In this document: piece after piece, positions 45,025 to 54,908 of the stretch | Numbering within the stretch: the first letter of the stretch is position 1 | How the letters are laid out: each line of letters opens with the position of its first letter | Assembly (NCBI RefSeq): GCF_016586165.1 | Contig: NZ_BCPR01000004.1 | Coordinates: 52,391 to 116,390, forward strand | Reading direction: 5' to 3' | Length of the DNA stretch: 64,000 nucleotides | Origin: Dyella sp. EPa41 | GTDB taxonomy: Bacteria; Pseudomonadota; Gammaproteobacteria; Xanthomonadales; Rhodanobacteraceae | Notes under the pieces: generated by a model | The model's database searches: none | What the model was told of the DNA's origin: nothing | What the model saw: only the letters and a program-made list of their open reading frames with translations | Made by a program: the position numbers and the translations under genes

Positions 45025-46941
45025 ATCCGCGCACGACTGGCCGCCCTCCTGCTGCCCGGCCTCATCGCCGTGCTCTCGACCGTTCACGCAGGCGATGCCT
45101 CGCCGCCCAACGTCAGCCAGACCTGGCAGATGCTGGATTACCTGGCGGTCGACTACGCCGGCGCCGTCCGGCACGGGCAGGTGGTCAGCGCATCCGAGTA
45201 CGAGGAAATGCGCGAGTTCGCCCGCCATGCGCGCGACAAGGTCGATGCCCTGCCACCTTCGCCCGCCTCGCCGGCATTGCGCACACAGGCCGACCAGCTG
45301 GTCGCGTTGATCGATGACAAGGCGACCGAGGCCGATGTCGCGCGCCAGGCGCATGCGCTGGCGAACGCCCTGCTGCAGGCCTATCCCGTGCCCACCGCGC
45401 CCGCGCACGCGCCCGACCTGGCTCGCGGCGCAACGCTCTACCAGGCGCAGTGCGCCGCCTGCCATGGCGCCACCGGGCACGGCGACGGCCCGGCCGGCCT
45501 GCAGCTCACGCCGCGTCCGATCGACTTCACCAACCAGGCCCGCGCCGACCAGCGCAGCGTGCTTTCGCTCTACGAAGTGATCACCCAGGGCGTCGCCGAT
45601 ACGCCGATGGCGAGCTACAAGGCGGTGCTGTCCGACGACGATCGCTGGGCACTGGCCTATTACGTGGGAACACTCGCTTATGCGAACGCATCCCGAGGCG
45701 GCATGCAGGCATGGCAACAGGACGCCAAGGCGCGTGGTGCCATCGCATCGCCCAGCGAGCTCGCGCGCGCCCGCGTCAGCGAACTCGCCGAAACCGTCGG
45801 CGCCGACCAGGCGCGCGTGATCATCGGTTACCTGCGTGCCCACCCGGACGCCGTCCACCAGGCGCTCGAGGGCATTCCGCTGGCGCGTGCCCGCCTGGCC
45901 GCCAGCCTGGATGCCTATGGCCGCGGTTCCACAGACGAGGCGCAGCAACTCGCCCTGTCCGCCTATCTCGACGGCATCGAACCGGTCGAAGCACGACTCG
46001 ACGCGCGTGACAGCGCCTTGCGCTCGCGCATCGAAACGGCGATGGGTGCCTACCGCACCGCGCTTGCAAGGACGGGCAACCAGGAAGCGGTCGCCACCCA
46101 GGCACACGCCGTCGACGGCATGCTCGAACAGGCGCATCAGCTGCTGACGGCCGCTGCCGCCAGCCCTGCGGCGACGTTCGTCGGCGCGCTGACCATCCTC
46201 GTGCGCGAAGGCCTGGAGGCCTTGCTGGTGGTGGTCGCCCTGCTCGCCTTCCTGCGCAAGGCGGATCGACATGACGCAACGCGCTACGTGCACGCCGGCT
46301 GGACCCTGGCCCTGCTCGCCGGCGCCATCACCTGGGGCATCGCCAGCTACGCCATCAGCATCAGCGGTGCCAGTCGCGAACTGACCGAAGGCCTCTCTTC
46401 GCTGTTCGCCGCCGCCGTACTGCTGGGTGTCGGACTGTGGATGCACCAGAAGAGCATTGGCGGACGCTGGCAGTCGTACCTGAAGGCCAAGATGGCCACG
46501 GCGCTGGACCGCAAGTCCGCCTGGTTCGTGTTCGGCCTCACCTTCATCTCGGTGTATCGCGAAGTGTTCGAGACGATTTTGTTCTACACCGCGCTATGGA
46601 ACGAGGGCCAAGGCTTCTGGTTGCTGGCTGGCCTCGTCACGGGCGCCGCGTTGCTGTCGGTGATCGCATGGCTCCTGTTGCGCAGCAGCCGCCGGCTGCC
46701 GCTTGGCACGTTCTTCTCGGTGAGCTCGGCGGTCATCGCGGTGCTTGCGGTGGTGCTCACCGGCAAGGGCGTCGCCGCCCTGCAGGAAGCGGGCTGGGCC
46801 GCCGTCACCACGGCGCCCGCGCCATCCATCGACTGGCTGGGCATCTATCCGACGTGGCAGTCGCTGCTGGCCCAGCTGGCCGTCACGCTGATGCTGGTCG
46901 CCGGCTTCACTGTCAATCGGTGGCGCGCGCGCGCTGCCTGA
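45010..46941 (+). CDS. FTR1-family iron permease fused to a cytochrome c domain
   Basis: A 643-residue protein. A Sec leader precedes a periplasmic helical region, then a cytochrome c haem site, CAACH, at about residue 150 with a downstream Met (TPMASY). The C-terminal 270 residues hold the seven-helix FTR1 domain with REGLEA near 399 and REVFE near 517, the REXXE motifs of ferric permeases. The fusion links iron oxidation or electron transfer to uptake in one polypeptide, as in other FTR1-cytochrome proteins. The ATG at 45016 is an alternative start. Confidence 0.88.
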   Translation: MRMTRIRARLAALLLPGLIAVLSTVHAGDASPPNVSQTWQMLDYLAVDYAGAVRHGQVVSASEYEEMREFARHARDKVDALPPSPASPALRTQADQLVALIDDKATEADVARQAHALANALLQAYPVPTAPAHAPDLARGATLYQAQCAACHGATGHGDGPAGLQLTPRPIDFTNQARADQRSVLSLYEVITQGVADTPMASYKAVLSDDDRWALAYYVGTLAYANASRGGMQAWQQDAKARGAIASPSELARARVSELAETVGADQARVIIGYLRAHPDAVHQALEGIPLARARLAASLDAYGRGSTDEAQQLALSAYLDGIEPVEARLDARDSALRSRIETAMGAYRTALARTGNQEAVATQAHAVDGMLEQAHQLLTAAAASPAATFVGALTILVREGLEALLVVVALLAFLRKADRHDATRYVHAGWTLALLAGAITWGIASYAISISGASRELTEGLSSLFAAAVLLGVGLWMHQKSIGGRWQSYLKAKMATALDRKSAWFVFGLTFISVYREVFETILFYTALWNEGQGFWLLAGLVTGAALLSVIAWLLLRSSRRLPLGTFFSVSSAVIAVLAVVLTGKGVAALQEAGWAAVTTAPAPSIDWLGIYPTWQSLLAQLAVTLMLVAGFTVNRWRARAA

Positions 46942-47155
46942 GGCAGGCGAGCCGCATCCCCCATCACGTGGCGGGATGCTTCGGCCCTCGCACTCCAGTG
47001 CGCAGCCGTGGCGCCTCGACGGCAAAGCTCCGACGGCCCGTCGCGCACAAGGTGCGCTCACCAACGAAGAGGGCGGCCACGCAGCACAGCGCGAAAACCC
47101 GCTGCTCGCTCCCTCTCCGGCAAGGGCGAGCGACCGCGAAAGACCCGTGGACCGG

Positions 47156-50100
47156 TCAATGCGCCGGCGGCGTGCCGAGCCATTCGATTTCGGACAGCGA
47201 CACATCCTTTCCACCGGTCGCACGCCAGCGGTAGTACGTGTAGTCGCCCGGCTGCGCCACCGCGAACACCCGCGTCTGCCGTCGCCACGGGAAACGTTCC
47301 TGGCGGCGGCGATCCAGCGTCTTCCAGTGCACGCCATCGGTGGAGGCCTCCAGCGACCAGTCGCGCGGATCGCTGCCCTGCTTCGCCGAGGAGGTGAGCG
47401 TATACATCGCCACGCGTTGCGCGGCATTGAAATGCACCTGCGCGCCTGGCTGCCTGCCATGCAGCGTGGCCTCGGTATCGGAGGTGTTGTCGCTCAACGC
47501 ACGCGCCGCTTCCGCATCGCCTTGGACGGTCACCGTGCCGTTGGCGGCATCCGCCAGATCGACCCAGGGCGAGGGCGCACTCGAACCCGTCGTCACCGAG
47601 GGCAGGCCCGCGTCATCGCCCGCGCCCCAACGCGACGGCTCCGCCCCCATCTCGAATACCAGCTCGGCGCCCCGGACCAGGTCGGCATGGCTGAGCCAGT
47701 TGCGGTCATACGGCTTGCCGTTGAGCGTCACCCGCTGGATGTAGCGATTGCGATCGCTGACCTCGGGCGCGCGAATGTCGATGGTCTTGCCGTTCTCGAG
47801 GTGGATCACCATGCGCGGGAAATACGGCGCACCGATCGCATAGGCAGGCGTGCCCATGCGCAATGGATAGAAGCCCGCCGCGCTGAACAGCCACCACGCG
47901 GACATCTCGCCATTGTCCTCGTCGCCGGGATAGCCCTGGCCGATCTCATCGCCCACGTAGAGGCGGGACAACGCGTCGCGTACCTTGTCCTGCGTCTTCC
48001 ACGGCTGGCCCGCCAGGTCGTACATGTAGAGGATGTGGTGCGACGGCTGGTTGCTGTGGCCGTACTGCCCCATGCGCACATCGCGCGCCTCCAGCATCTC
48101 GTGGATCACGTCACCGTAGGCGCCCACGTTGAAATCATTGCCGGCCGCGAAGAACGCATCGAGTTTCCTGGCCAGGCCATCGCGGCCGCCATAGAGGTTG
48201 GCGAGGCCCTGCCCGTCCTGCACGCTGTCGAACGACATGTTCCACGCATTGGTCTCGGTGTAGTCGCCGCCCCAGGCCTTGGGATCGAAATGCGCCGCAT
48301 CGGTGCGCCACGTGCCATCCGGCTTCCGGCCCACGAAAAAGCCCAGCGCCGGGTTGAACAGGTTGACGTAGCCCAGCGACCGGCCGCGGAAATAGCGGGC
48401 ATCTTCCGCGTAGTGGCTGGCATAGGGATCGTTGCCCTCGTGCCCGTCGGCAAGACTCTGCGCGAGTTCGCCGATGCCGAAGTCGTTGAGATAGCCCGCC
48501 ATCGACCATGACAGCGCCTCATCGGTGCTGTTGTCGACATAACCGTGGAACACCGAGCGCTCGATGCCCTTGCGGCCGGCACCCGGTACCTCGCTGGGCA
48601 CCGTCGCATCCTTCAATGCGGCCTGGTAGAACGAGCGCACATCGAAGTTGCGCACGCCCTTGTTCCACGCATCGGCAAAGGCCACGTCGGCGCTCGTTCC
48701 CACCATGAGATCGGCGAAACCGGGCGACGACCAGCGCGCGATCCAGCCGCCATCGCGATACTGCTGCACGAAGCCGTCGATCATCTCGCCGGCGCCCTGG
48801 GGCGTGAGCAGCACGTAGGCTGGCCACGCGGTGCGATAGGTATCCCACAGCCCATTGTTGACGTAGGGCTTGCCGGCGAGCACGCGCGCGCCGGTCTGCA
48901 CAGGCGTATCGGCGCCGGCCTTCGCGGAGAACGGGCTGGCGTAGCGGTAGTCCGGATGCGCCGTCGTGCCTGTGTTTTCGAACGCCTCGTTGGGATAGAG
49001 GAACAACCGGTACAGGTTGGAATAGAGCTGTCGCTTGTCAGCGGCACTGGCGCCTGGCAGCTCCACGCGCCCCAGGAGTTCGTCCCACTTGGCCGCCGCG
49101 CGCGCCTGCACGCTGTCGAAGGTGTCTTCCGGCGCGATTTCCATCGCCAGGTTGCGCTTGGCCTGCTCGAGGCTGATGAGCGAAGTGGCAATGCGCATCG
49201 TCACCGTCTTGTCCTGGTGCGTATCGAAGCCGTACCACGCCGCGACGTGGTCGCGCCCCTGCCCTTCAAGTCGACCGCTTTCCGTCACCGGATGGTCGAA
49301 GGTCGCATAAAAAAACAACCGCGTCGCGCCAGTAGAGAGGCGACTGGCGACATCGGAATAGCCGCTGATGCTCGAGTGGGGGGTATCGAGCACGACGCTG
49401 CCGTGATCGTCGCGGTTGTCAAAAACCAGCTGCGAGCGATCGCCCGCAAAGGTGAAGCGAAGCATGGCCGCGTGGCTGGTGGGCGTCATCGCCGCCACGA
49501 TGCCGTTGTCGAAGCGAACCTGGTAGAGGTCCGCCCGCGCGGTTTCGTGATCATGGGTGAACGGCAGCGCACGCTGCGCGCGATCCAGCGGCGGGGCGCC
49601 GGTAGCCGCCGCGGCCGGCATCACCTGGAACGTCTGGCGATCGCCCATCCACGGGCTGGGCTCATGGCTCAGCGCGAACGCCTCGATGCGCGGGTGGTTG
49701 TCCGCATCGTTGCGCTCCTGGTACTGGTAGATCCAGTTGGAACCCGCGTTGGTGGTCGGCGTCCAGAAATTGAAGCCATGCGGCGTGGCGACGGCCGGGA
49801 AATTGTTGCCACGCGAGAACTTGCTGTTCGCATTGCTGCCGCGCCGTGTCTCGACATAGGCGTGCGGGGCCATCGCCGCATCGGCGACCGCCTGCTCGCC
49901 AAGGCGCAGGTCGTCGAGATAGCCATGGAACGCCGCGCTGTCGGCGGGCGCATCGCTCACCAGCTCGATAGCCTTCACCGTCTTGCCCGCGGCCACCTTG
50001 CCCACGTCGATGTCCAGGGCATTCCATTGGTTGTCATGCAACACGCGCGAGCCGCCCTGTGCCGACGCGTTGGCCGCCACGCGATGCTGGTCCCGCGCAT

Positions 50101-50560
50101 CCATCGCGGACAATCGCGAGCCGTCGTCGAACAGCAGGTCCACGGCAACGTACTGCGCCGCGTCGCCCGGCCCCTCGCCTGGGCGCACCGGGAAGATCAC
50201 ATAGGAGAGATGCGTGCCGGGCGTCACGGACTGCTTCAGCTTGTACAGCGTGAGGCGTCGTTGCCCCGGCTTGCCGGCGCCCGCTTCATAGCGCAGGGCA
50301 TGGGTTCCGGTGAAACCGACGTTCGCCGCGGCGGTGAGCACCTCTTCCTTGCCCGGCCCCGACACGACGCGGGCTTCCCAGCCTTTGCCGCGCGCGGAGG
50401 ACGGCGATGCGTCGCCGCGCTCGAACGAACTCAGGAAGGGCTTGCCGGGCGCCGCTGCGTCGGCGATCGCGCAGGTCGAGGCAAAGGTCACCAGGGCGAC
50501 GCACACGGCCTGCCCCCAACGACGCGACGCGACGCGATGTCCCGCAGATATCTTTCCCAT
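47156..50560 (-). CDS. GH92 alpha-1,2-mannosidase-family protein with C-terminal F5/8-type domain
   Basis: A 1134-residue exported GH92 enzyme. A signal peptide (VCVALVTFASTCAIA) and an N-terminal beta-rich region (50-230) precede the GH92 core. The core reads GSNWIYQYQ, GYSDVAS, the (alpha/alpha)6 barrel with DNGEMSAWWLFSAAG, and PAYAIGAPYFPRM. The last 130 residues form a discoidin-like domain (HWKTLDRRRQERF). GH92 enzymes are calcium-dependent exo-mannosidases of N-glycan or fungal mannan. The GTG at 50563 and ATG 50560 are adjacent; ATG is chosen. It is the second gene of the pair. Confidence 0.9.
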   Translation of the reverse strand: MGKISAGHRVASRRWGQAVCVALVTFASTCAIADAAAPGKPFLSSFERGDASPSSARGKGWEARVVSGPGKEEVLTAAANVGFTGTHALRYEAGAGKPGQRRLTLYKLKQSVTPGTHLSYVIFPVRPGEGPGDAAQYVAVDLLFDDGSRLSAMDARDQHRVAANASAQGGSRVLHDNQWNALDIDVGKVAAGKTVKAIELVSDAPADSAAFHGYLDDLRLGEQAVADAAMAPHAYVETRRGSNANSKFSRGNNFPAVATPHGFNFWTPTTNAGSNWIYQYQERNDADNHPRIEAFALSHEPSPWMGDRQTFQVMPAAAATGAPPLDRAQRALPFTHDHETARADLYQVRFDNGIVAAMTPTSHAAMLRFTFAGDRSQLVFDNRDDHGSVVLDTPHSSISGYSDVASRLSTGATRLFFYATFDHPVTESGRLEGQGRDHVAAWYGFDTHQDKTVTMRIATSLISLEQAKRNLAMEIAPEDTFDSVQARAAAKWDELLGRVELPGASAADKRQLYSNLYRLFLYPNEAFENTGTTAHPDYRYASPFSAKAGADTPVQTGARVLAGKPYVNNGLWDTYRTAWPAYVLLTPQGAGEMIDGFVQQYRDGGWIARWSSPGFADLMVGTSADVAFADAWNKGVRNFDVRSFYQAALKDATVPSEVPGAGRKGIERSVFHGYVDNSTDEALSWSMAGYLNDFGIGELAQSLADGHEGNDPYASHYAEDARYFRGRSLGYVNLFNPALGFFVGRKPDGTWRTDAAHFDPKAWGGDYTETNAWNMSFDSVQDGQGLANLYGGRDGLARKLDAFFAAGNDFNVGAYGDVIHEMLEARDVRMGQYGHSNQPSHHILYMYDLAGQPWKTQDKVRDALSRLYVGDEIGQGYPGDEDNGEMSAWWLFSAAGFYPLRMGTPAYAIGAPYFPRMVIHLENGKTIDIRAPEVSDRNRYIQRVTLNGKPYDRNWLSHADLVRGAELVFEMGAEPSRWGAGDDAGLPSVTTGSSAPSPWVDLADAANGTVTVQGDAEAARALSDNTSDTEATLHGRQPGAQVHFNAAQRVAMYTLTSSAKQGSDPRDWSLEASTDGVHWKTLDRRRQERFPWRRQTRVFAVAQPGDYTYYRWRATGGKDVSLSEIEWLGTPPAH

Positions 50561-50616
50561 CACCCTCTCCCCTCACCCACTATCCATGCCTCGGAAAATA
50601 GTCCGCCCGCCGCACG

Positions 50617-53034
50617 TCAACCATGCGGCGGCGGGAATGAAGGCGGCGCCTTCGACGGATCGCTGCCCCAGCGCGGATTGGCCTCCGCGCGCAGATCGAA
50701 ATGCAGATGACCACCCTGCGTGGCGAAACCCGCCGGCAGCCATGGACTGTCGTGCGGCTTGCCATCCACCGTCAGCGCGTGCACGAACGGCTTATCGGAC
50801 GCGGCGCCGGGTGCCTCTATGACCACCTCGCCGCCTGCGCGATGCACCACCGCACGCGGAAACAGTGGACTGCCGAGCACCAGCTCCGCGCGACCGGGAA
50901 TGGCCGGATACATGCCAAGCGCGGACCACACATACCAGGACGACATCTCGCCGAGGTCGTCATTGCCCGGAATGCCTTCAGGCACGTTCTTCCACAGCGT
51001 GTTCAGCACGATGCGCACGGCTTCCTGCGTCTTGTAGGGCTGGCCCGCGAACGCATACAACCACGGCGTGCCTATCGATGGTTCGTTGTCGAGTTCCGCG
51101 TGAAGCGGGCCCGCGGCAGTCAATGCCCAGTGCCCGTTGTCGTCGTGGAAGAAATGATCCAGCCGCTGGATCGCCTTGGCGCGGCCGCCCATGCGATCGA
51201 ACAGGCCTTGCACGTCGAACGGCACCATCCACAGATAGACGGAGGCACTGCCTTCGACAAAGCCATCCTCGGTATCGGGCGCAAAGGCCGGCCAGCTTCC
51301 ATCCGCATTGCGGTTCTGGATATAGCCCGCTTCCGGCGTGGCCGCGGGGTTGTAGAGATTGCGCCAATACCCCGCACGCGCGAGGAACCGCCGCTCGGCG
51401 GCATGGTCGCCGACACGGGCGGCAAGCTGGGACAAGGCAAAGTCCGCCGTGGCGTCTTCCAGCGTCTCGGCCGCGCCGCCCCAGGCATGCGATGTCGTGG
51501 CGATGTAGTGCAGCGAGAGCCACTGATCCAGCGATGGACGCTGGCCGACGCACTCCACGTTGCATCCGTCATCGGACATGTCATGTGCGGTGGGCTCTGT
51601 CGCAGCCTTGGCAAGCGAGTCATACGCGCCACGCAGGTCGAACGCGTGGCCGCCGAACGCATCGATCGCGGCGATTGCCGGCACCGCGGGATCGCCGCTC
51701 ATCACATGCGTGCCGCCATTGTTGTGCGTCCAGCGATCCCATTCACCGTTGTTCTGCCTGGCCTGGTTGTAGAGCGATTGCGCGATATCGCTGCCCACGT
51801 CGGGATACAGCCAGGTGAGCAACTGGAGCTGCGAACGGTAGACGTCCCATCCGGAGAAATTGGCGTACTGCGCGTGCTGCCCGCCCTCCAGCCGGTGCAC
51901 CTGCTGGTCGAATCCAAGGTACTCGCCGTTGCTGTCGCTGAATACGTTCGGGTGCATCAACGAGTGGTACAGCGCGGTATAGAACGTCGTGCGCTGCTCG
52001 TCGCTGCCACCCTGTATGTCGATCTTCGACAGGGCCTGGTTCCATGCTTCGCGGGCCTTGCCGCGCACCAGCGACATGTCCGTTCCCGCAGGTACTTCCG
52101 CCTGCAGGTTGGCGCGGGCGTTCGCGAGGCTCACGTAGGAAATGCCCACCCGCACGTGCACGGGCTTGCCGCCCGGCCGAAAACCCAGCCACGCGCCGGA
52201 GCCCTTGCCGGCTTCGGGAAAGCCCTTGTCGCCATAGCCGGTGCCGCCACGGGCCGTCGTCGCCTTCGGCTTCACGTCGCCATCGTGCCACGCGCCATGT
52301 TCGATGATCGGCTGGTCGAACTCGGCGACGAAATACAAGGTGTAATAGCTGCGCTGGTCGGCCTTCGCCAGATAGCCGCAGAAATTGCCGCTGGTCACCG
52401 AACCCGTGACTGCACGCGACGATGCATCAATGGTAACGCTCGCATCACTGCTGCCCACCTCCGAGTCGGAGACGCGAATCAACAGGTTCGCGGCCTGCCC
52501 GGAAGGAAACGCGAAGCTCGCCATGCCGCTGCGCAAGCCGGCCGCGAGTTCGACCTGCACGCCATTGGCCAGGCGCACACGGTAGTCGCCCGCGCGCGCC
52601 TGTTCATCGGCATGGGTGAAGTCGCTGGCGTAAGTGGCGTCCGCGAGATCCGCCGATGGCGAACCTGCCACCGGCAAGGTGATCGGCATGAAGGGGACAT
52701 CACCACCCGCGCCACGGCATCCCGCACCGGAAAGATGCGTCAGGCTGAAGCCGCGGATCCGCGTCGCGTCGTATTGGTAGCCGCTGGGCGAGGCCGTGCG
52801 CGCATGCGTGCCCTTGGTGTTCTCGGGACTCCACTGCAGCATGCCGAACGGCATGACGGCACCCGGGAAGGTATTGCCGCCGTGGCGGCCGCCGATCAAG
52901 GGGTTCACTTCGTCCACCGGTTGCTTCGCTTCGCCGGCCATCGGCGAGCCAGCAAGCAACCACGCTGCGCCAAAGAGCAACGCCACGCTTGCGCCGCGCC
53001 GAGCACGCCAACCCACCGACCGCCCCTGCCTCAT
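50617..53034 (-). CDS. GH92 alpha-mannosidase-family protein
   Basis: An 805-residue exported GH92 enzyme with a signal peptide (SVALLFGAAWLLAGSP) and the family opening VNPLIGGRHGGNTFPGA. Core motifs are GFSLTHLSGAGC, WDVYRSQLQLL and PGNDDLGEMSSWYVWSALG. It lacks the extra N- and C-terminal domains of its neighbour. It is first in the pair, 57 bases ahead of the other GH92 gene, and follows a promoter overlapped by a palindrome. Two specificities for different mannose linkages are inferred. Confidence 0.92.
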   Translation of the reverse strand: MRQGRSVGWRARRGASVALLFGAAWLLAGSPMAGEAKQPVDEVNPLIGGRHGGNTFPGAVMPFGMLQWSPENTKGTHARTASPSGYQYDATRIRGFSLTHLSGAGCRGAGGDVPFMPITLPVAGSPSADLADATYASDFTHADEQARAGDYRVRLANGVQVELAAGLRSGMASFAFPSGQAANLLIRVSDSEVGSSDASVTIDASSRAVTGSVTSGNFCGYLAKADQRSYYTLYFVAEFDQPIIEHGAWHDGDVKPKATTARGGTGYGDKGFPEAGKGSGAWLGFRPGGKPVHVRVGISYVSLANARANLQAEVPAGTDMSLVRGKAREAWNQALSKIDIQGGSDEQRTTFYTALYHSLMHPNVFSDSNGEYLGFDQQVHRLEGGQHAQYANFSGWDVYRSQLQLLTWLYPDVGSDIAQSLYNQARQNNGEWDRWTHNNGGTHVMSGDPAVPAIAAIDAFGGHAFDLRGAYDSLAKAATEPTAHDMSDDGCNVECVGQRPSLDQWLSLHYIATTSHAWGGAAETLEDATADFALSQLAARVGDHAAERRFLARAGYWRNLYNPAATPEAGYIQNRNADGSWPAFAPDTEDGFVEGSASVYLWMVPFDVQGLFDRMGGRAKAIQRLDHFFHDDNGHWALTAAGPLHAELDNEPSIGTPWLYAFAGQPYKTQEAVRIVLNTLWKNVPEGIPGNDDLGEMSSWYVWSALGMYPAIPGRAELVLGSPLFPRAVVHRAGGEVVIEAPGAASDKPFVHALTVDGKPHDSPWLPAGFATQGGHLHFDLRAEANPRWGSDPSKAPPSFPPPHG

Positions 53035-53075
53035 GCCCTCTCTCCGCCGGCCTTCATCGCTGGCCGATTTTCCGC

Positions 53076-53104
53076 AGTTAAATCGATCTAAACACGACTG
53101 CCAA
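53076..53104 (-). promoter_or_regulatory. Promoter of the GH92 pair with overlapping CG-centred operator
   Basis: On the minus strand TTGGCA and TTAACT are 17 bases apart, a near-consensus sigma-70 promoter 42 bases before the ATG. The near-perfect palindrome TTAAAT-CG-ATCTAA (53078-53091) covers the -10 and spacer. Repression by a LacI-family protein outside the window is expected. Confidence 0.65.
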
Positions 53105-53289
53105 AAAAAAGGCGATGAGATCCTGGCGGTCGGTCCGTTGCCGGTCGATCGCCGAAGCTGATGCCTCCGGCAACTCTACCCGGTTTCCGGCGGCTCATGC
53201 TTGCTGCGTTGCGGAAAACGTGAAACGTCGCCGCCGCCCGTGGCGCGCCCAGGGACGTCCATTCGAGACTTGACGTCTTGCGACCAGGG

Positions 53290-54345
53290 TCAACGGCAAC
53301 TTCCCGATGGCATCGCCTGCCGCAATTCGATCACCTGCGCGGACTGGTAGCCGTGCGGATGCATCGACTGCCATCGCCAGGCATCGGCGCACATGCGCAG
53401 GAGATCGTGCTGCGCATGCCATCCGAGCGTCTCTTGTGCATGCGAGGGGTCGGCCCACACTTCGGCGACGTCGCCCGGGCGGCGATCGACGATCTCGTAA
53501 GGCACGCGGCGGCCGGAAATGCGTTCGAAGGCCGAGACGACTTCGAGCACGCTGTAGCCCCGCCCCGTGCCGATGTTGAGCACATGGCAGCCGCCCACCC
53601 TGAGAACGTCGAGCGCCTTGGTGTGGGCGTCGGCCAGGTCCATCACGTGGATGTAGTCGCGCACGCCCGTTCCGTCACGGGTCGGATAGTCGCCGCCGAA
53701 CACATGCAACCTATCCTGCATGCCCGCCGCCACCTGCGATACGTAGGGCATCAAATTGGAGGGAACACCGCCCGTGTCCTCCCCCATCAGCCCGCTCGGA
53801 TGCGCGCCCGCAGGATTGAAGTAGCGAAGGATCGCCGCACTGAACGAAGGCCGCGCTTCGCACAACTCCTGGATCAGGCGCTCCATCACCAGCTTGGTAT
53901 GACTGTATGGATTGCATGCGCGCAAGGGGGCGTCTTCCTTGATCGGCACGACATCGGGGTCGCCATACACGGCCGCCGTCGAACTGAAGACGAGTCGATG
54001 CACGCCAGTCGCCTGCATGGCCTGCAGCAGCGCGATCGTGCCCGCAACATTGTTGTCGAAGTAGAGCAATGGCAGGCGGCAACTTTCGCTCATGATCTTC
54101 AATGCGGCAAAATGGACGACCGCATCGAAGCCGCTTGAAAGCACGGACTCGAGCGCGGCCTTGTCGCGTACGTCGCCCTGCACGAAGCGCACGTCGGCGC
54201 CGCTCAGCTGGCGGATATGGTCGACCGCCGACAACGAGCCATGGCAGAGGTTGTCGTAGATCACCACCTCGTGGCCTTGCTCGATCAACGCCACGCACGT
54301 GTGGCTCCCGATGTAGCCGGCACCGCCGCAAACAAGCACTTTCAT
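53290..54345 (-). CDS. galE: UDP-glucose 4-epimerase
   Basis: A 351-residue extended SDR with VCGGAGYIGSHTCVALIE at the N-terminus and the YxxxK motif in PYSHTKLVMERLIQ. FYNPAGAHPSG-like RYFNPAGAHPSGLMGED and VEVWADPSHAQ match GalE closely. It interconverts UDP-glucose and UDP-galactose for polysaccharide synthesis. It is divergent from the GumB-like gene across a long control region. Confidence 0.94.
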   Translation of the reverse strand: MKVLVCGGAGYIGSHTCVALIEQGHEVVIYDNLCHGSLSAVDHIRQLSGADVRFVQGDVRDKAALESVLSSGFDAVVHFAALKIMSESCRLPLLYFDNNVAGTIALLQAMQATGVHRLVFSSTAAVYGDPDVVPIKEDAPLRACNPYSHTKLVMERLIQELCEARPSFSAAILRYFNPAGAHPSGLMGEDTGGVPSNLMPYVSQVAAGMQDRLHVFGGDYPTRDGTGVRDYIHVMDLADAHTKALDVLRVGGCHVLNIGTGRGYSVLEVVSAFERISGRRVPYEIVDRRPGDVAEVWADPSHAQETLGWHAQHDLLRMCADAWRWQSMHPHGYQSAQVIELRQAMPSGSCR

Positions 54346-54908
54346 ACGCTATCTCCGCCGACCGACCTATCCGAAGGTGATGGCGTCCATTGCAACGCTT
54401 ATCACCAGGCTGAGCGTCTATACGACGAATCTCATTGGCCGTATATACGCCTTAGCAGATATCGCGAATCAGCTGAACGCAGCCCCATCAAATGTGGCGC
54501 ATGAACCGCGATACACGGCCTTGCCGCGCGAGGCGACCAGGCCACGCCGTGCATCGGTACATAAAGAAGCACGCGTATCGTCATGCTATCGAAGGCAATC
54601 TCGTTTTCTTCACGATACATAGCGCGCGCGTAACGATGTGATCGTGCGGCAATGATTCAGGCAGCTACGGTTTTTGTAATGCTGCGTTCATGCTTTTTAT
54701 GGCATCACATGTCGCCCTTCTAAAAAACCTGCAAAGCCAGGGTTATGCACGCGGAAGGCGACGCATGGAAAAACTTCCCATGCCAGCTTTCCTTCGACCG
54801 TTCAGCCGAGCTGAACCTTAATTGCGAGCTTCAGGTGTGCCGACGTATGGCGGCGCCCAGGGTCCACCGTTGCTCGCGGAAGGCCTTCTGAATAAGGAGC
54901 CAGTGACC
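54346..54908. promoter_or_regulatory. Long A/T-richer control region between galE and the export gene
   Basis: The 563 bases separate divergent galE and the GumB-like gene. Base composition falls below the surrounding coding DNA, and poly-T/poly-A stretches lie at 54669-54730. Short frames exist (for example 54432-54620 on the minus strand) but none has a ribosome site. No clear promoter or regulator site was assigned. Confidence 0.55.

Noticed and set aside
47106..47131. Weak hairpin between the FTR1 gene and the GH92 pair
   Set aside because: A five-pair stem with a bulge is too short to call a terminator, though convergent genes need one here.
54432..54620. Possible small ORF on the minus strand in the galE-export gene gap
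   Set aside because: No ribosome site, odd composition, and no recognisable protein pattern.
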